Of a stretch of 64,000 nt of DNA, positions 1 through 8,780 are shown one piece after another. Position 1 is the stretch's first letter; the number at the start of each line of letters is the position of its first letter. The translations under genes were made by a program, and so were the position numbers. The stretch comes from Pseudomonas solani. GTDB lineage: Bacteria; Pseudomonadota; Gammaproteobacteria; Pseudomonadales; Pseudomonadaceae. The stretch is from the NCBI RefSeq assembly GCF_026072635.1, contig NZ_AP023081.1, positions 2,903,501 through 2,967,500 on the forward strand, in the 5' to 3' direction. The notes beneath the pieces are model-generated. The model worked only from the letters and a program-made list of their open reading frames with translations. It had not been told where the DNA came from and did no database searches.

Positions 1-98
1 TCCAGGATCTGCCCGGCATCGGGAGCCTGGGCGGCCAGGGTCGCCTGCGCAAGTGACAGGGCGAATGCGACTGCTCCGCTGCACGCCGTGTGTTTCAT
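1..98 (-). CDS. Probable TpsB/ShlB-FhaC outer-membrane transporter, N-terminal end only
   Basis: The first 32 codons of a gene that runs off the left edge. The peptide is a clear Sec signal sequence (MKHTACSGAVAFALSLAQAT, then LAAQ) followed by APDAGQIL. A 'PDAGxIL' stretch straight after the signal peptide is common in two-partner secretion transporters of the ShlB/FhaC/HecB type, before the first POTRA domain. The start ATG lies at 98-96, preceded by purine-rich AGGCGAGG. It is divergent from the response-regulator gene at 284, with about 185 bp between them holding direct repeats. Export is seen directly; the family call rests on one short motif and is an inference. Confidence 0.45.
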   Translation of the reverse strand, partial: MKHTACSGAVAFALSLAQATLAAQAPDAGQIL

Positions 99-125
99 GG
101 ATCCGTTGCCTCGCCTGTGATGTCG

Positions 126-199
126 CTTTGCCAGGGAGGCATGTTCCCATGGCCGCCGAGGGGGCACTTTGCCGGCAGCGGGGGAGACTTTGCCGGCAG
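126..199. promoter_or_regulatory. Direct repeats with 21-bp spacing, candidate AraC-type operator
   Basis: In the divergent gap between the TpsB-like gene and the receiver/AraC regulator, ACTTTGCCGGCAG occurs exactly twice, at 166-178 and 187-199, with start points 21 bp apart (two helical turns). Both copies follow a run of G. A third, shorter match (CTTTGCC) lies at 126-132, 41 bp from the second. AraC/XylS-family DNA-binding domains typically bind direct repeats spaced by about 21 bp, and the neighbouring gene encodes such a domain. Binding and the promoter it would control are inferred. Confidence 0.45.
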
Positions 200-283
200 A
201 CAATTTTTCCGTTCACGGCGTGGGAAGGCGGGTGCGTTCTGGGCTCTAATACCCGCTCCAGCCGCCCCATAGACCCCATCGGC

Positions 284-1099
284 ATGCGCATTTCCAGCAA
301 CCCGAAGATCCTGCTCATCGACGACTCGGTGGCCGACCTGCGCGTGCTGACGGAGTTTCTGTCGGCCCGGGGCCTGGACATCGTGGTGGCGTTCGACGGC
401 AAGGACGGCTATCGCAAGGCCCAGTTGCTGCGCCCCGACCTGATCCTGCTGGACGTGCACATGCCCGGCAGCGACGGCTTCGCCACCTGCCGGTTGCTCA
501 AGGCCAACCCGGATACCAGCGCCATCCCGGTGATTTTCCTCACGGCGGCCAACCAGCCGCAGGAGCGCCTGACGGGCCTGACGCTGGGGGCCGTGGACTA
601 CATCGCCAAGCCGCTGATCGACGAGGCGGAGGTGGTGGCGCGGGTGCAGATCCACCTGGAGCTGGCCCGCCGCCTGCGCGCGGCGGCGCCGGCCGCCCCG
701 TCGGCGGAGGTGGATACCCGGCCGGAAGCGGTGCTGGTGAAGGTCGCTACCGAGCACCTGCGCCGGGACCTGCGCCAGCCGCCCTCGCCGGAGGTGCTGG
801 CGCGTCTGTGCGGCACCAACGAGACCCGCCTCAACGAGGCCTTCCACAAGATCGTCGGCATGCCCATCTATGCCTGGCTGCGCGAAGAGCGCCTGACCCA
901 GGCCCAGGGCTTGCTGGGCCGCACCGAGACGCCCATCGCCGATATCGGCGACCACCTGGGCTATACCAATGCCGCCAGTTTCTCCAAGGCCGTGCGGGAG
1001 CGCTTCGGTTGCTCGCCGCGCGAGTTGCGCAGCCGCCTGCGGGATGAGTCCGACCAGCGTGCACCGCTGCAGCAAGGCGCCGCTGACGATGCCTGTTGA
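284..1099 (+). CDS. Response regulator, receiver domain fused to AraC-type HTH
   Basis: 271 aa from the ATG at 284 (MRISSNPKILLIDDS). The frame is open further upstream, but the receiver fold begins here. Residues 7-122 form a CheY-like receiver: acidic pair in LLIDDS, phospho-acceptor Asp57 in LILLDVHMPG, and the conserved Lys in YIAKPL. Residues 150-255 form an AraC/XylS-type DNA-binding domain with two helix-turn-helices, ending in the family signature GYTNAASFSKAVRERFGCSP. It is a transcription factor probably phosphorylated by the kinase encoded next: the stop codon overlaps that gene's start by 11 bp. The 21-bp-spaced repeats just upstream are a plausible binding site. Targets unknown; the divergent TpsB-like gene is a candidate. 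Confidence 0.88.
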   Translation: MRISSNPKILLIDDSVADLRVLTEFLSARGLDIVVAFDGKDGYRKAQLLRPDLILLDVHMPGSDGFATCRLLKANPDTSAIPVIFLTAANQPQERLTGLTLGAVDYIAKPLIDEAEVVARVQIHLELARRLRAAAPAAPSAEVDTRPEAVLVKVATEHLRRDLRQPPSPEVLARLCGTNETRLNEAFHKIVGMPIYAWLREERLTQAQGLLGRTETPIADIGDHLGYTNAASFSKAVRERFGCSPRELRSRLRDESDQRAPLQQGAADDAC

Positions 1100-3658
1100 A
1101 GCCCGCCTGAGGTGCGCCTGGCAGGCGCTCTGCCTGTGCGGCCTGCTGCTGATGGCCGGTGGCGCCTGGGCCGGGGGGCTGGACGTGCACGAGGAGGCGG
1201 CTTCCCAGTTGCTGGAGCGCTTCGAGCTGCGCATCGACGATGACGGCCGCCTGGATATCGCCACGGTTGCCGCCGCGCCCGAACGCTTCGTCGAGGTCGC
1301 CGCCCAGGCGCTGCCCCAGGGCTTCGATCCCCGGCCACGCTGGTTGCGCTTCAGCCTGCGCAACCCGGGCCCGGCCCCCATCGAGCGCTGGCTGGAGGTC
1401 GGCCATACCCGGCTGGAGTCGGTGCAGCTCTTCACCCAGGCCGGCGATGGGCAGTGGCAGGTGCAGGCCAGCGGCCTGGCGGTGCCCATGGCGTTGCGCC
1501 CGCTGCCGGGGCCGACGGCGCTGTTCCCCATTGCCTTGCAGCCGGGGGAGACCCGCGTGCTCTATCTGCGCGTGCAGTCGCGCTCCGCCCAGTACCTGGG
1601 GATGCGCGTGTGGGAGCCGATGGCTTATCGCGACCGGCAGTCGCGCTTCGAGAACCTGCGTTCGATGGGCCAGGGCGGCATCATTCTGGCGGGGTTGCTG
1701 TCCCTGCTGATCTTCATCCAGCTGCGGAACATGCCCTATCTCTACTTCGGGCTGGAGATGCTGTTGATCAGCGCGTTCGAGGCGATCATCGGCGGGCTGG
1801 CGCAGCAATACGCCTGGCCGGGCATCTGGCCGTTCCCGATCGTGCTGGTGCCGCTGCTGGGGCGGCGATCATGATCATGCACTGCCAGTTCGTGCGCACC
1901 TTCCTCGATCTCCGGCGGCTGGGGCGCGGCTGGGACCGCTTGCTGCTGGGCGTCATCGGGGTGGTGGTCGTGGCGGCGCTGGGGGCCAGCCTGCACCACT
2001 ACATCTTCTGGCTGCAGGTGCTGTCCCTCACCTCGCTGGTGGCGCTCGCGGTGGGGATCATCACCTCCTACCTGGCCTGGCGCGGCGGCAATGCGTCGGC
2101 GGGCCTGACGCTGATCTCGTTCGGGGCCTTCGGGGCCTCGGTGGTGATCCGGCAGGCGGGCCTGTACCTGGGGCTGGACCCTACCGGGCCGCTGCTGGCG
2201 AGCGCCTGGCCGCTGGCGGTGCTGGTGATGGCGCCGCTGATTCTCATCGCCATCACCACGCGCACCCAGCAGTTGTCCGCCGCCCTGTCGGTGGAGCGCG
2301 AAGCCAACCGTGCCAAGACCACCTTCCTGGCCCACATGAGCCATGAGTTGCGCACGCCGCTCAATACCATCATCGGTTTCGCCCAGTTGCTGCAGCGCGG
2401 CTCGCGTCGCCTCGGGCCGGAGGAGGGCGCGCGGGCCATCGAAGGCAGCGGGCGCCATTTGCTGCACCTGATCGACGAGCTGCTGGATGCGGCGCGGGCG
2501 GAGATCGGCCAGTTGGAGGTGGCGGCCACACCGCTGGCGTTCCGACCCTGGCTGGCGGAGATGGTGGAGGTCGCCAGGTTGCAGGCGGAAGCGGCGGGCA
2601 ACGGTTTCTCCCTGGAGGAGCACGGGGTGGTGCCCGAGTACGTTTCCATCGACAGCCGGCGCCTGCGCCAGGTGCTCGACAACCTGTTCAGCAACGCGAA
2701 CCGGCACACCCGGGACGGGCGCATCGCCCTGCGTTACCGGGGGGAGAAGCTGGACGGGCTGGTTCGGCTGTTCTTCGAGGTGGAGGACAGCGGCGGCGGT
2801 ATCGCGGCGGGCGACCTGGCGAGGATCTTCGAGCCTTTCGTGCGGGGGGCGAACCAGCCTGCTGAGGGTTCGCGGGCGGGGGTCGGCCTGGGGCTGGCCA
2901 TCGCCCGGCAACTGGTGCGCTGCATGGGCGGCGAGCTGAGCGTGGCCAGCATTCCTGGCCAGGGCAGTGCGTTCCGCTTCCATGTGGTGGGCGAGTTGCT
3001 GACGGAGTTGCCGGCGGAGCCCGCTGCCGTGGACGTCGACGGTCCCCGGCCTCTGGGCGACCGGGTGGTGATGCTGGTGGAGGACGACCCGGACCTGCGC
3101 CTGCTGCTGGCCGAGCAGCTGGAGCGGCACCGGTTGCGGGTGGTCATCGCCGTCGATGGCCGCGATGCAGCCCGCCAGTGGCGCGACGACATCGCCCTGG
3201 TGATCACCGATCAGTTCATGGACGGCGGTGACGGCTGGTCGGTCCTGCAGATGGTGGCCGAGCGTTCCCCGGCCACGCCGGTGGTGCTGCTTTCCGCAGC
3301 GGCGCCGCTGGCGCCGGAGGGCTTCGCGTCGCACCTGAGCTTCGCGGCCTGCCTGAGAAAGCCGATCAGCGAAACCGAGCTGGCGGCGCTGTTGGTCAGG
3401 TTCCTGGGGTTGCAGGACCTGGCCTCGCCGGGCACCGAGCCGCCGGCATCCGATGTGGCGGCACGCCCGGATGCGGCGCGTTTGGCGAACCTGGCGAACC
3501 TGGTGGAAACCGGGCAGGTGACGCTTATCGAGAAGTGGGCCCATGACCTGGCGGCCGAGCAGCCGCTGTGCATCGGTTTTGCCGATGCCGTTCTCCAGGC
3601 CGCATTGACCCTGGATTTCCCTCGGCTGGCCGAGCTGGTGGGGGCGGGCGAGGACTGA
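1089..3658 (+). pseudogene. Hybrid sensor histidine kinase (7TMR-DISM, HisKA, HATPase, receiver) with one frameshift
   Basis: Two reading frames together make one protein of about 856 aa. The first runs from the ATG at 1089 to a stop at 1874: signal peptide (about residues 1-26), a periplasmic DISMED2-like beta domain (30-165), then transmembrane helices. The second continues from about 1862 with more helices, a HisKA dimerisation domain (FLAHMSHELRTPLN, phospho-His near residue 419 after repair), a HATPase domain with GLGLAIARQL, and a C-terminal receiver (VMLVEDDPDL, acceptor in LVITDQFMDG, Lys in CLRKPI). Adding one G to the G4 run at 1859-1862 restores VPLLGAAIMIM through the membrane region. 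It is a membrane sensor paired with the upstream regulator. Both halves look well preserved, so the shift is recent or a sequencing artefact. Confidence 0.8.
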
Positions 3659-3740
3659 GCGAGCGGGTGCCTGTGCCGCCGCTGGACCCGGGGCCAAGCT
3701 AGTGGCCTATAGGCGCCTCAAGCGCCCGGTATCGACTGGA

Positions 3741-4031
3741 TTACCAGTGCTGCGAGCTTTCAGCATGCTGGTGCAGGATCCTCACTACCTGGACCTCGTC
3801 ACCCACAACGCGATACGCGGCGTAGAAAGGGATGAAGCGGAAAATCAGGTCTCGCATATCAGGAGCCCGTGAGGGGCGGCCGGAGCCAGGGAACAGGAGC
3901 AGTTGCTCAAGTGCCGATATGACACTGGCCACTATCTCCTCTGCTGAGGCTGCGCCTATCCGGGGCTCATAGAATTCGTAGATCTTCGTAAGGTCGCTGT
4001 CAGCTAGCTCAGTCAGAACGATTTTTGCCAC
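3741..4031 (-). CDS. ParE/RelE-superfamily toxin of a type II toxin-antitoxin pair
   Basis: 96 aa, the usual length of the family. It begins MAKIVLTELADSDLTKIYEF, typical of ParE: a beta strand followed by a long helix. The central GSGRPSRAPDMRDLIFRFIPFYAAYRV segment, split by the family's PG.GR..R and Y..Y/R motifs, and the C-terminal VQVVRILHQHAE match the ParE/RelE core in which Arg and His residues follow 'R(I/V)LH'. ParE toxins poison DNA gyrase; RelE relatives cleave mRNA, and this sequence reads more like ParE. Its 5' end overlaps the antitoxin's 3' end by 23 bp, the standard antitoxin-first order. No sign of truncation. Confidence 0.88.
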   Translation of the reverse strand: MAKIVLTELADSDLTKIYEFYEPRIGAASAEEIVASVISALEQLLLFPGSGRPSRAPDMRDLIFRFIPFYAAYRVVGDEVQVVRILHQHAESSQHW

Positions 4032-4257
4032 GGTTCACCCACTTGGCCTTGATGGTTTCGAGATCAGTAAGGTTGCCCGCGTCTGCTTGCTGGATGCCTT
4101 CCTTGATCGCTGCCAGATGCCATGACTCTTCATCCAGATACCGCATTAGTGCGCGTTTCACGTGGTACTGGCGATCACGATCTGTAGCCTCAGAAAGCTC
4201 ATCCAATCGAGTGATCAGGTCATCTTCGACCCGAAACGACAGAACAGGCGATGCCAT
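4009..4257 (-). CDS. Ribbon-helix-helix antitoxin (ParD/CopG type)
   Basis: 82 aa. The N-terminus MASPVLSFRVEDDLITRLDELSEAT has the beta strand plus two helices of a CopG/Arc/MetJ fold, and RQYHVKRALMRYLDEE forms the second helix. The C-terminal half is charged and probably disordered, as expected for the toxin-wrapping tail. It should dimerise, bind the repeats just upstream and repress its own operon. The ATG at 4257 is preceded on the minus strand by CTGGAGG, a good ribosome binding site. It overlaps the toxin gene by 23 bp, implying coupled translation. Confidence 0.88.
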   Translation of the reverse strand: MASPVLSFRVEDDLITRLDELSEATDRDRQYHVKRALMRYLDEESWHLAAIKEGIQQADAGNLTDLETIKAKWVNRGKNRSD

Positions 4258-4275
4258 GGTAGCCTCCAGTCAGTG

Positions 4276-4304
4276 ACGTATACAACGTATACGTATTCGT
4301 ATAT
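4276..4304 (-). promoter_or_regulatory. Repeated GTATAC-like half-sites upstream of the antitoxin (probable autoregulatory operator)
   Basis: ACGTATAC occurs at 4276-4283 and 4285-4292, followed by the weaker copies ACGTATTC (4291-4298) and TCGTATAT (4297-4304). Such clustered short palindromic half-sites right before an RHH antitoxin gene are the usual operator of ParD/CopG proteins. The repeats are seen directly; binding is inferred from family behaviour. Confidence 0.55.
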
Positions 4305-4350
4305 GTCGGCACTGTAATTAAGCTTGCATATGTTTACAACCATTGTTTTA

Positions 4351-4372
4351 GCGTTAGACCCGCGTTAGATCC
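4351..4372. repeat. Tandem 11-bp repeat in the low-GC patch
   Basis: GCGTTAGACCC is followed at once by GCGTTAGATCC, a tandem pair with one mismatch. It lies in the AT-richer interval 4305-4388, between the toxin-antitoxin promoter and the small ORF at 4389. No other function is apparent. Confidence 0.5.
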
Positions 4373-4388
4373 AGGAAAATGGAGGGAA

Positions 4389-4514
4389 ATGGGTGCTAAC
4401 TTGCGTTTACCTATTGGTAAATTTGGCTCTGGGCCGTTCGTCGGCTCGATTGACAGTGGGATGCAAGCTGCCTCAAAGCGGTCTTCTGGACGTCCGTATC
4501 GGCAGGCTCGATAG
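4389..4514 (+). CDS. Candidate small protein, 41 aa, unknown function
   Basis: An ORF beginning MGANLRLPIGKFGSGPFVGS and ending PYRQAR. What supports it is a strong Shine-Dalgarno sequence (GGAGGG) just before the ATG. The product is basic and Gly/Ser-rich with no recognisable domain. It sits in a lower-GC patch between the toxin-antitoxin pair and the tRNA, beside another orphan ORF, and either could be debris of a lost mobile element. I do not recognise a family. Confidence 0.3.
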   Translation: MGANLRLPIGKFGSGPFVGSIDSGMQAASKRSSGRPYRQAR

Positions 4515-4519
4515 CGTCA

Positions 4520-4762
4520 GTGCAATCGCGGACGGAGCGTGCTGAGAACGCATCGGTGAAGGGGCGGGGCTCTCCCCACTGCAACCCAATTCATCTTGAA
4601 CACGACTACATCGTCCACATTCAGAAAATTGGTTCGTTTGATAGCGACTGGTCAGAGGGGATGTCCATCCGCCTGGATAAGGCAGCAGGGTCAATCCATC
4701 TTGAACTTCAGGTGTTTGGCACTCAGGTCGAGCACATCCTGGAGGTCCTCGGTCTGAAGTGA
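4520..4762 (+). CDS. Hypothetical protein, 80 aa, orphan
   Basis: The C-terminal two thirds (from about residue 22) read like a folded domain ending IHLELQVFGTQVEHILEVLGLK; the first 20 residues look like non-native sequence, so the true start is uncertain and the gene may be a 5'-truncated remnant. A 15-base repeat with one mismatch (4587-4601 and 4692-4706, exactly 105 bp apart and so in frame) makes IHLE appear twice. No family recognised. It lies in the low-GC interval next to tRNA-Ile2 and is followed by the hairpin at 4814-4839, which could terminate it. Confidence 0.35.
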   Translation: MQSRTERAENASVKGRGSPHCNPIHLEHDYIVHIQKIGSFDSDWSEGMSIRLDKAAGSIHLELQVFGTQVEHILEVLGLK

Positions 4763-4813
4763 TGTGGACGTTGTGGGTCTATGAAGGGGCGACTTCGCTT
4801 ACGCCAGAAAGAC

Positions 4814-4839
4814 AAAAGCCGCGCAATGCGCGGCTTTTT
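4814..4839. terminator. Bidirectional intrinsic terminator
   Basis: A perfect stem, AAAGCCGCGC paired with GCGCGGCTTT around the loop AAT, flanked by runs of A and T so that it works in either direction. It lies just past the 3' end of the minus-strand tRNA and also follows the plus-strand ORF at 4520. Confidence 0.8.
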
Positions 4840-4852
4840 CATGGGGTTTTGG

Positions 4853-4929
4853 TGGTGGGCCCACACGGACTTGAACCGTGGACCAAAGGATTATGAGTCC
4901 TCTGCTCTAACCAACTGAGCTATAGGCCC
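4853..4929 (-). tRNA. tRNA-Ile2 (anticodon CAU, lysidine-modified class)
   Basis: A complete 77-nt cloverleaf on the minus strand including encoded CCA. The acceptor stem GGGCCTA pairs with TGGGCCC (one G-U), the D arm is GCTC/GAGC, the anticodon stem-loop is GAGGA-CTCATAA-TCCTT, and the T arm is CACGG-TTCAAGT-CCGTG. The anticodon is CAU. The body matches the tRNA-Ile2 class, whose C34 is converted to lysidine by TilS, rather than elongator or initiator Met. Automated tools often call it tRNA-Met. It borders the low-GC patch at 3.7-4.8 kb. Confidence 0.9.
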
Positions 4930-4945
4930 CCAGAAGGCCGGCGGA

Positions 4946-7900
4946 TTATACCGGCGCCTTTTCCTGAGCGCCAACAGGTTGACAGGGATCGAGGAATTGC
5001 CGGGCGAAAACGTCGGCGGGGAGGGGGCGGCTGACGACGTAGCCCTGGATCTGTTCGCAGCCTTCGGCGGTGAGGAAGGCTTCCTGGGCGTGGGTTTCGA
5101 CGCCTTCGGCGATGACGGTGAGCTGCATGCTGCGGCCGAGGGCGATGATGGCGCGGGCGATGGCGGCGTCTTCGAGGTCGTCTGGCAGGCCGCGGACGAA
5201 GGATTTGTCGATCTTGATGATGTCCAGCGGCAGGCGCTTGAGGTAGCTGAGGGAGGAGTAGCCGGTGCCGAAGTCGTCGATGGCCAGTTGCACGCCGAGC
5301 GCCTTGAGGGCGTGGAGCACGGCGAGGGCTTCTTCGGCCTGGCTCATGATGAAGCCTTCGGTGATTTCCAGTTGCAGGTGGCAGGGGACGACGCCTGTGT
5401 CCTGCAGCAGGCGGTCGATGCGCTCGACCAGTTGCGGCTGGCGCAGTTGGGCGCCGGCGAGGTTGACGGAGAGCGGGCCGAAGGGGGCGTGGCGGTCCTG
5501 CCATTCGCGCATCTGCCGGCAGGCTTCGGCGAGGACCCAGTCGCCCAGGGGGAGGATGAGGCCGTTCTCTTCGGCGAGGGGGATGAAGCGCTCGGGGGAG
5601 ATTTCGCCGAACAGGGGGTGGTGCCAGCGGATCAGGGCTTCGGCGCCGATCAGGCGGCGGTTCTGCAGGCACAGCTTGGGTTGGTAGTAGAGGCTGAGTT
5701 CGCCACGTTCGAGGGCACGGCGCAGTTCGTTCTCCAGGGCCATGCGTTCGTTGGCCTGGAAGGTGAGGTCGCGGGTGTAGAACTCGATGCGGTTGCGGCC
5801 CTTGGATTTGGCGCGGTACATGGCGGCGTCGGCGTTCTTGACGACGGTGGCGACATCGCTGCCGTGTTCGGGGTAGAGGCTGATGCCGATGCTGGCGCTG
5901 GTGAAGAACTCGTGTTCGTCGGCCTCGAAAGGGGCGCTGAAGCAGGCGAGCACTTTGCTGGCGATGTGCTCGGCGTCAGCGGCGGTGTGCAGGCCGGGCA
6001 GCAGGATGATGAATTCGTCGCCGCCGAGGCGGGCGACGGTGTCGATGTCGCGAAGCTGGTCCTTGAGGCGGGTGGCGATGCTTTTGAGCAGGAGGTCGCC
6101 GACCGGGTGGCCGAGGCTGTCGTTGATGTGCTTGAAGCGGTCGAGGTCGATGAAGAGTACGGCGCCTCGCTGGGCGTCGGTGGTGGCGTCGAGCAGGGCG
6201 GCCTGCAGGCGACTTTCGAAGAGGATGCGGTTGGGCAGCCCGGTGAGGGGGTCGTGGTGGGCCTGGTAGTCGAGGCGGGCCTGGGCGTGCTTGAGGGTGG
6301 AGATGTCGGCGAAGACGCCGACGAAGTGGGTGATCTGCTCGCCGCGGTTGCGCACGGCGCTGATGGTCAGCCATTCGGGATAGGGTTCGCCGTTCTTGCG
6401 GCGGTTCCAGATTTCGCCCTGCCAGTGGCCGTCGGCGGCGAGCTGGTGCCACATGGCGGCGTAGAAGGCGCTGTCGTGCTGGCCGGAGGCGAGCAGGCGC
6501 GGTGATTGGCCGAGGGCTTCGGCTTCGCTGTAGCCGGTGATTTCGGTGAAGGCGCGGTTGACGGCGGTGATGCGCTGTTCGGTGTCGGTGATCATCACGC
6601 CTTCGGCGGTGCTTTCGAAGACGGTGGCAGCCTGCAGGAGCTTTTCCTGCATCTGCTGGCGCTCGGTGATGTCGCGGGCGATGGTGAGGACGCAGGCTTC
6701 GCCGTTGATGGGGATGGGTTGGGCGGTGAGTTCGCAGAGGCGGATGCTGCCGCCCTTGGTGCGTATCGGGGCGGTGAAGCTGCGCAGGCTGCCCTGGTCG
6801 CGGATGGCGTGGACCATATGCTGGCGGTCTTCGGGGTTGGCCCAGATGCCGAGTTCGAGGGTGGAGCGGTCGGCGGCTTCGCCGGCGACGTAGCCGGTGA
6901 TGCGGGTGAAGCCTTCGTTGGCTTCGATGAGCCTGCCGTCGACCAGGCGGGTGATGAGCAGGCCGTCGGGGGATGCGTGGAAGGCGCGGGCGAATTTCTC
7001 TTCGGAGATCTTCAGTTGCTGCTGGGTTTCCTTGACCAGGGTGATGTCGCGCACGACGACGATGAGGGCGGGGATGCCGTCGAGGTCGATGGGTTGCGCG
7101 GAGATGAGGCCGGTGAAGCTTTCGCCGTTCTGCCGGCGGAAGGTCATTTCCAGGTTGTGCAGGCTTTCGTTCTGCAGGCGCTGGAGGAGGCCGGGCCCCA
7201 TGTCGGGGGTGCCCCAGATGCCCAGTTCGGTGGCGGTACGGCCGATGGCCTGGGCGGCGTCGATGCCGGTCTGTTGCTCGAAGGTGCGGTTGACGTCGAG
7301 CAGGCGGCCGTCCTGGCGGCGGGCGAGGGCGATGACGTCGGGGCAGTTGTGGAACACGGAGGCGAACTTCTGTTGGGAGAGGCGCAGGGCGTGTTCGGTG
7401 TCCTTGGCTTCGGTGATGTCGATCATCAGGCCGCGGATGATCTGGCTGTCGCCCTGGGGGTCGAGGGTGACGATGTCGCGGATCCACAGGACGCGGCCGT
7501 CGGCAGCGAGCATGCGGTAGTCGAAGCTGTGGTCGCGCCCGGCGGCGACTTCTTCGTTGCAGACATATTCAGCGTGCTGGGCGTCTTCGGGATGGAGGGT
7601 GCGCTGCCAGAAACCGGGCTCGAGCCAGTCTGCCAGGGGTAGCCGAGCAGGCGCTCGGCGTGGGGCGAGACGTAGGTGAAGCGGTGTTCGTCGAGGCGCA
7701 TTTCCCAGGCGATGGCGTTGAGGCTTTCGACCAGGCCACGGTAGTGCTGTTCGCTGGTGCGCAGTTCGTCTTCGAGCAGGGCGCGGCGTGACATTTCGCC
7801 GCTGAGGCGGCGGTTGATGCGCAGGACGAAGACCAGGGCGAGGCCGATCAGTAGCAGGGCGGGGAGCCCGTAGGCGATGAGGGTGGTCCAGACCGGGCGC

Positions 7901-8679
7901 CGGTCGATGACGCCGCCGACCCAGCGGTCCTGGATGGCTTCGATCTGGGCAGCGCTGATGTCGGCGAAGACCTTGTCGAGGATGCCGACCAGGGGGGTGT
8001 CGCTACGCGGCGTGGCCATGGCGAGCTGGTAGCGGTAGGGCGTCTCGCCGCTGATGTAGAGGCCTTCGAGCCGGAGTTGGCGCAGGCTCCAGACGCTGGA
8101 GGCGAGGTCGCCGACGAAGGCGTCGGCCTGCCCGGTAGCGAGGGCCTGGAGGCCGGCGGCGACGTTGGGCAAGGGCAGGAGGTTGAGGTCGGGATTGCCG
8201 CTGCGCAGCAGTTCGTGAGGGGCGTAGTCCTCGACCACGGCGATCTTGAGGCCGTAGAGCTCGCCGAGCGATTTGGGCTGTGGGCCGCCGTCGCGGGCGA
8301 GGATGACGATGGGGAAGTCGAGGTAGGGGCGGGTGAAACTGAGGTATTGCTGGCGTTCGGGGGTGGACATGACGCCGGGCAGCAGGTCGAGCTGGCCATT
8401 GCGGGCCTGCTCCAGCACTTCACCCCAGTTGCGTGGTTCCACCGGCTCGAGGCGGACGCCCAGGCGTTCCTGGATCAGCTTGACGTAGTCGGCGGCGAGG
8501 CCCTGGTGGCGGCCCTGGCTGTCGCGGAATTCGAAGGGGGGCCAGGAGGCGTCGATGCCCATGCGCAGGACGGGGTGGTCCTGCAGCCATGCCTGTTCTT
8601 CCTGGGTGAAGGTGAGCGCTCCGGACGGGGCTGCCCAGAACGCCAGACACAGCAGGAGAATGGCAGGCAGACGCGCCAT
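4946..8679 (-). pseudogene. rmcA: RmcA-like multidomain c-di-GMP regulator (SBP3, PAS x4, GGDEF, EAL), split by one frameshift
   Basis: After repair about 1244 aa, matching the PAO1 homologue PA0575. The start at 8679 (MARLPAILLLCLAFWAAPSG) gives a signal peptide. Then come a periplasmic SBP_bac_3/Venus-flytrap domain (about 30-255), a transmembrane helix (about 275-295), four PAS domains, a GGDEF domain (RLGGDEFIILL near residue 887) and an EAL domain (AEALIRWHHP near 1013, DDFGTGYSSL later). Both enzymatic signatures are intact. RmcA in P. aeruginosa links redox state to c-di-GMP turnover and biofilm structure. The frame changes in the first PAS: LLGYP should continue LADWLEPGFW but reads WQTGSSP, because the G run at 7636-7639 (plus strand) is one base short. 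Either truncated by mutation or, more likely, a sequencing error. Confidence 0.85.
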
Positions 8680-8745
8680 GACGGTCCCGTTCCACGAAGT
8701 GATAGGCGGAAGTGTAGACGCGGCAGCTGGCGCTTTGGTAGCAGA

Positions 8746-8773
8746 AAGAAAAACCCCCGGACTGGCCGGGGGT
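8746..8773 (-). terminator. Intrinsic terminator of rpoD
   Basis: On the minus strand just after the rpoD stop: CCCCCGG, a short loop, CCGGGGG, then TTTTTC. A strong GC stem plus U-tract. Confidence 0.85.
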
Positions 8774-8780
8774 TGTTCGA

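Noticed and set aside
3704..3712. GGCCTATAG, matching the 5' end of tRNA-Ile2, as a possible attachment site left of the toxin-antitoxin patch
   Set aside because: Only nine bases and in the opposite orientation to the tRNA, so not the direct repeat expected of an integration event.
4853..4929. Elongator or initiator tRNA-Met
   Set aside because: The anticodon is CAU, but the stem sequences fit the tRNA-Ile2 class and not the Met tRNAs.
4979..7642. Long open frames on the plus strand opposite rmcA
   Set aside because: Low-complexity Gly/Ala/Glu/Asp translations caused by GC bias; the minus strand encodes clear PAS, GGDEF and EAL domains.
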